From assembly GCA_008931825.1 (NCBI GenBank), contig QXVZ01031728.1, positions 1 through 24,541 of the forward strand: a stretch of 24,541 nucleotides of DNA, written 5' to 3'. Shown here one piece after another: positions 20,748 to 24,541 of the stretch. Source of the DNA: Phallusia fumigata. Lineage: Eukaryota > Chordata > Ascidiacea > Phlebobranchia > Ascidiidae. Under the pieces are notes generated by a model. It had not been told where the DNA came from, made no database searches, and saw only the letters and a list, made by a program, of their open reading frames with translations. Numbering within the stretch: position 1 is the first letter of the stretch; each line of letters begins with the position of its first letter. The position numbers were made by a program, and so were the translations under genes.

Positions 20748-21009
20748 TATCAAAACAGACATAGTGTATGTAGTATCATAGAATACTAAAACCCTGGAAT
20801 GGCAACTTCATTGTTACGTCATTTCTGTCATGCTTGACTGCACGTGTAAGGCAATAATTATGCGCCTGTTAAAGCATGCGAGTTTTGCTTAATTTTTGCT
20901 CTTAACAAATCAATTCCAGGCATTTTAAGGATTTTTCCTAAATGTGCTAAAATGGACATACCAGTAAAACTTGTTTGGNTATCAAAACAGACATAGTGTA
21001 TGTAGTATC
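20748..21009. repeat. 30-base direct repeat ending at an N junction
   Basis: The 30 bases at 20748-20777 (TATCAAAACAGACATAGTGT onward) recur exactly at 20980-21009, just after the N at 20979. The 201 bases between them occur once. This fits two contigs sharing a short overlap where one carries extra sequence. Confidence 0.75.
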
Positions 21010-21293
21010 TACGCAATAAACCAATTTATTTTTGGGCAATTAATAATGCGTGCCAAGGCTTTTTATCTTCAAAAATTTAAGTATTTTTAAAGTTAAACCT
21101 AAAGATACAATTTTTTGGCAAAAAAAGCGGTAAAATAATTGTAAAATTTAATCACGCCATTGTCTTGTATTTTAAATATGCTTAGTATAAATAATCCTCG
21201 TTTTTATTATAAGTAGTAATTTCCCACAGACACATCTATCCAGAAAAATAAACAATACACTTCTTTTCATATCTTTCAAGAAATATAATAACA

Positions 21294-21750
21294 CACACAT
21301 ATAATATTGTATTAGCAATAACGAGCAACTGGCGCTCAGAAATAATTAAAGGCGCCAGCTTTAAAATTAAGCTGAAAACTCGAATCATGGTTCAGTTCCC
21401 AATCAGGGCTAATCGTCCATGATTTCGAAAAACGACAGGTGGTGAATCGAAGCATATGGGAGTTGTACAAAAATAGGCTGTGCGATTCTGTTGTTCTCGA
21501 GTACTTGGTAATGGACACGTANCACACATATAATATTGTATTAGCAATAACGAGCAACTGGCGCTCAGAAATAATTAAAGGCGCCAGCTTTAAAATTAAG
21601 CTGAAAACTCGAATCATGGTTCAGTTCCCAATCAGGGCTAATCGTCCATGATTTCGAAAAACGACAGGTGGTGAATCGAAGCATATGGGAGTTGTACAAA
21701 AATAGGCTGTGCGATTCTGTTGTTCTCGAGTACTTGGTAATAGACACGTA
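21294..21750. repeat. 228-base direct duplication across a single N
   Basis: Bases 21294-21521 and 21523-21750 match with one visible difference (ATGGACACG versus ATAGACACG), separated by an N at 21522. The unit contains two inverted repeats. It is most likely an unmerged contig overlap. Confidence 0.88.
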
Positions 21751-22224
21751 AAATTCTAGCTTAAACTAAGTATTTACGCTAGTTCGAAATGGGTGACTTT
21801 GAATAAAAACGCAACGATTACGTGGGACTTATGTAATCCCATGACGATTGTGGTCAATCATGTTTAGACCTCAAAAACACGGACTGAAAATATGGGGATG
21901 TGACAGGGTTCGAAATAAGAAAAATGACAAAGTTCGAAATGAGGGAATTGTGTAGTGAAGACGAGCAACAGTAGAAAAGAAACTGTTGCATGATAACACA
22001 GAGTTGCCAATGCAGAAGTGATGATTTCGTTGCTACATGAAGACACACCAATCAAACAGTACTTTTCCATAAACTTCCACAAACATCACAAAACAATTAA
22101 ATTAACACACGGAGTTATTGTCGATCAAGCAGCGCTTTGTCAGTCGAATAAAATCGGAGCAACGAACGAAATTTCGCATCCAAGTGGAAACAACAACTCA
22201 AGAAAGAAAACTGTCAATCACTTG

Positions 22225-22354
22225 TGACGTCATACAAAGAAGATACGTCACGTTAATAAAGATTTTGCGTAAGCGCCCGACCAGCTATGTCTGCGTCGTC
22301 AAAGCTTCCGTAACAACGGTTGCTACGTGCAAATGTGCAGGTTGTATGACGTAA
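22225..22354. promoter_or_regulatory. Cluster of CRE-like sites, candidate regulatory element
   Basis: Three CREB/ATF-type motifs occur within 130 bases: TGACGTCA at 22225-22232, TACGTCAC at 22244-22251 and TGACGTAA at 22347-22354. CpG-rich sequence lies between them. No gene start can be assigned nearby, so which gene it would control is unknown. Confidence 0.4.
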
Positions 22355-23542
22355 CAAGCATGGAACAGTGGTAAAAATGAAAACAACATTTATGGCGCAT
22401 GTCAATTTGTAAGACAAAATTGTCTGTATGTTAGGTTAAGAATTTGCCTAAAATGTGATACACTGTTTTTGAATGCAGAAGTTTGCAAAACTGAAGATTT
22501 TCTAAAGAGCTACGTGCAGTCAAGCGTAAAATCCGGGAATTAAGTTGACATTTAAAGAAAAACATCGTCACGGTTCACCTACCAAAGCTCGTTAGGCCCA
22601 TGAAAACCGTCCAACATCACACAATCCACACACCAATAACAAACAACTAAGAACTACACATTGTTCTAATTAGACGCCGCACTTGTTATGCTTTTGAAGG
22701 TAATTTTAAAGACTACAATTAGGTGAAGTGTCCGAAGCAGAAAAGGCGTAAATTCGAGCTCACACAAGATAACGCTACAGGTGTCATCAAAATAACTGCC
22801 AATTATGTGATTACCGATTCGAATTTGCGCACAGCTATAGTAAATCACTACAAATCATTGTAAATATGAAAAACAAGTTTTTGGCCTTGCACAACTATCG
22901 CAAGATCACCTTTCATTTGTTAAGATTACGGGAAAATCACAAACTACCATTTAAAATCGGTCTCCAAAAACAGCAGGGTCGTTTGGAAAACAGATGGTTG
23001 CGTATGTTTCAAGTTATATTGGGTTCTTGATTAGAGATTTAAGAGTAAACATTTAGCGTGGATGGAAAAAACCTGAATGCCGGTAGCAGGTAGCAAGTAC
23101 TCCTGCTGTATTAGAAGCCATCACATTTAAACGGACCAAAAATTAAGTTTTTTTCTCCAAATTTGTCGTGTGTGTTAATGTTACATAGTGAGGGCGCGAC
23201 TTTTCAAAACAATACCAGTTAGAAGCGACATTTGGCTAATATGACAAAAGGTTGTCGTGCAAAAGTACTTTTTGCCAAACGCTTTTGTAAATTTTTGCGA
23301 TGACGATGCTTGCTCGAGAGTTTCGTTCGTTCCGCGAGTTATTACGTCACAAAAACAAAACAGACGGATACAGAGAACATTTAAACACCTGAAACGACCC
23401 AGGAGTCCCCTAAAACCTTAAAAAAAAACAGTTTATATCAGTAGTTTCAAACCGGGAGGGAATTTTATGAGTCACGGCGTAAAATTTCCACTTTATTTTA
23501 GTTATTAATGATAAGTGTAGTATTTCCTTTTGTTTGAACCAG

Positions 23543-23656
23543 CAGTGGTTCCAAACCTTTTAATATGACTTTATATAACTTCTTGTCCAGTAGGGGAGGA
23601 ATGAAACGTTCTAAAATAAGCAAAGGGGAATCATTTTAAAAAGGTTGGAAACCACT
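23543..23656. mobile_element. hAT-like MITE, copy 2 (inverted relative to copy 1)
   Basis: It starts CAGTGGTTCCAAACC and ends GGTTGGAAACCACTT. Its reverse complement aligns with 3588-3689 throughout, with about 12 extra bases near the middle. The two copies face opposite ways, 20 kb apart. Confidence 0.75.
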
Positions 23657-23708
23657 TGTTTAAGTGCCGACCCGCCATATTAATTCAAGGACTTCCATAG
23701 ACTTAACA

Positions 23709-23840
23709 TGAAGATACAAGTCAGTATTTGTCAATAAACAATTTTTTACCTTTCGACAAACGCTGCTGTCGTCATCAGAAACAAGCGTTTGTCGAAACGT
23801 CGAAAATGTTTTACACACAAGTACTGGCTTGTATCTTTTT
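23709..23840. mobile_element. Palindromic MITE family A, copy 3 (longest)
   Basis: This 132-base copy has ends ATGAAGATACAAGTCAGTA and TACTGGCTTGTATCTTTTT. It carries a perfect internal inverted repeat, TTTCGACAAACGCT and AGCGTTTGTCGAAA, so the whole element could fold into a long hairpin. The right half, GAAAATGTTTTACACACAAG, is nearly identical to copy 1. Confidence 0.82.
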
Positions 23841-24134
23841 GTTGAGACGTTATTAAAAACCCTCAATTGTGTCCCTTACTCTTTATAAAAGGCTGTAAGA
23901 TCAAGTTTTGGCTACAAGAGGTTGATGGCCACTTGGAGGCGCACGTTTGCGGCGGCAAAGGCGAAAAACCCAGAAAGTGCGTTTTCGAATACAACAAGCG
24001 CTCGCTAAGGGCAACAACAATCGTTATAGAACTCTGTCGCGAATAAAACAACGCAAAAGTGCGTCAGGCGAGCAGACTGAAAGAGCAACAGTAAAGTCAA
24101 CAACCCCCCGCCACTGGGGGCGCAAGAGAGAGCA

Positions 24135-24236
24135 CTACTTCGCTTTCACCATGTTGTTGCGGGGAGGAGTGATGGGTCGACCGGAGTTGAGACCTCCGTA
24201 TTGATATTTCGCTTTCTTTTCGGATGGCTTGAGAAT
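24135..24236 (-). CDS. Last coding exon of an unrecognised gene entering from the right
   Basis: On the minus strand the acceptor TGTTATTATTCAG is followed by 33 codons, [20 protein letters not shown] then [13 protein letters not shown], and a TAG at 24137-24135. The segment is basic and contains [12 protein letters not shown], a proline-directed (Thr-Pro) motif often seen in disordered tails. I do not recognise the family. Frame choice rests on the clean acceptor and low-complexity-free, protein-like composition; the upstream exon lies beyond about 24300 or outside the window. The phase of the preceding intron is assumed to be 0. Confidence 0.5.
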   Translation of the reverse strand: MLKPSEKKAKYQYGGLNSGRPITPPRNNMVKAK

Positions 24237-24541
24237 CTGAATAATAACACAATTTTGTTACTGATGGTTATTACGTCGCTTTTGACAAAACGAAAGTAAA
24301 TAACAAGTATTAATCTTGCAAAACTTTACCGAAAATAATTGATTAAAACCCTGTCAGGTAAACAATAGTGTCGCGTTAAAACTTGGCTTTAGATTTTTTT
24401 AGATGTGATCGATTTGGAATTTTTAGCACCAATGCACTTCCAGCCTGCAAAAATATCATCATACTTCCGGTATTTTACTTCATAATAAATCAAGTTCATG
24501 TAAAAAATATGCTGGCCCAAATACTTCTTAAAAGCGACATG
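24237..24541 (-). other. Probable intron of the unrecognised gene
   Basis: AT-rich sequence to the right of the terminal exon, with no clear exon. The minus-strand GTAAAG near 24327-24332 is a possible donor, but I could not read a convincing coding frame upstream of it. Confidence 0.35.

Larger units (their letters stand above)
17799..24134. other. Upstream/intergenic region with no recognised coding gene
   Basis: This 6.3-kb stretch lies upstream of the SPATS2-like start and downstream of the gene entering at the right. It holds two N-junction duplications (20748-21009 and 21294-21750), a hAT-like MITE (23543), a palindromic MITE (23709) and CpG-rich patches with CRE-like sites. Promoter and non-coding 5' exons of the SPATS2-like gene could lie here. 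The open frames are short and motif-free. Confidence 0.6.

Noticed and set aside
22118-22354. 78-codon plus-strand frame over the CRE cluster
   Set aside because: No motif, and several regulatory-type palindromes lie inside it; read as non-coding.
23947-24204. Arg/Lys-rich 85-codon plus-strand frame
   Set aside because: It overlaps the better supported minus-strand terminal exon; its composition looks like an antisense shadow.
1-24541. tRNA, rRNA, CRISPR array, bacterial operon or phage features
   Set aside because: I saw no tRNA cloverleaf with intact arms, no spaced repeat array and no long prokaryotic frames; the coding sequence is split by introns throughout.

Overview
The window looks like nuclear DNA of an invertebrate chordate, most likely a tunicate of the Ciona type. 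The evidence is AT-rich sequence, GT-AG introns from about 100 bases to 3 kb, short palindromic MITE-like elements, two metazoan gene families (EAR/EPTP repeats and SPATS2-like), and single-N contig joins whose flanking copies differ like two haplotypes. The species is inferred; the sequence itself does not prove it.

Layout. (1) 469-2681, plus strand: the last four coding exons of an EAR (EPTP) repeat protein resembling TSPEAR/LGI proteins, with AATAAA at 2736. Earlier exons lie left of the window. (2) 2742-6440: the space between two convergent genes. It holds a hAT-like MITE, an (AT)n tract and an assembly duplication, and no gene I can support. (3) 6441-17798, minus strand: a SPATS2/SPATS2L orthologue in 11 coding exons, reconstructed by eye. 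All splice phases agree and give 658 codons including the stop, provided one 116-base assembly duplication inside the RGG-box exon is collapsed. (4) 17799-24134: no coding gene recognised. It contains CpG-rich stretches with CRE-like palindromes, two more N-junction duplications, a second hAT-like MITE and a long palindromic MITE. (5) 24135-24236, minus strand: the last coding exon of another gene entering from the right, which I do not recognise.

How the genes relate. The EAR gene and the SPATS2-like gene converge tail to tail, and nothing suggests a shared pathway. EAR proteins are typically secreted or cell-surface beta-propellers. SPATS2-family proteins are cytoplasmic/nucleolar and RNA-associated, and the RGG box, UBA-like N-terminus and coiled coil seen here fit that. 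The 5' end of the SPATS2-like gene has an AG acceptor 12 bases before its ATG. This is either a trans-splice (spliced-leader) acceptor or a normal acceptor of an intron reaching upstream non-coding exons.

Most notable observations: the frame-restoring assembly duplication in the RGG exon; four other N-junction duplications, one with allele-like divergence; a partial copy of an EAR exon inside its own upstream intron; two palindromic transposable-element families with three copies each; and CRE palindromes in the otherwise AT-rich non-coding DNA. I found no convincing evidence of a wholly new biological system.
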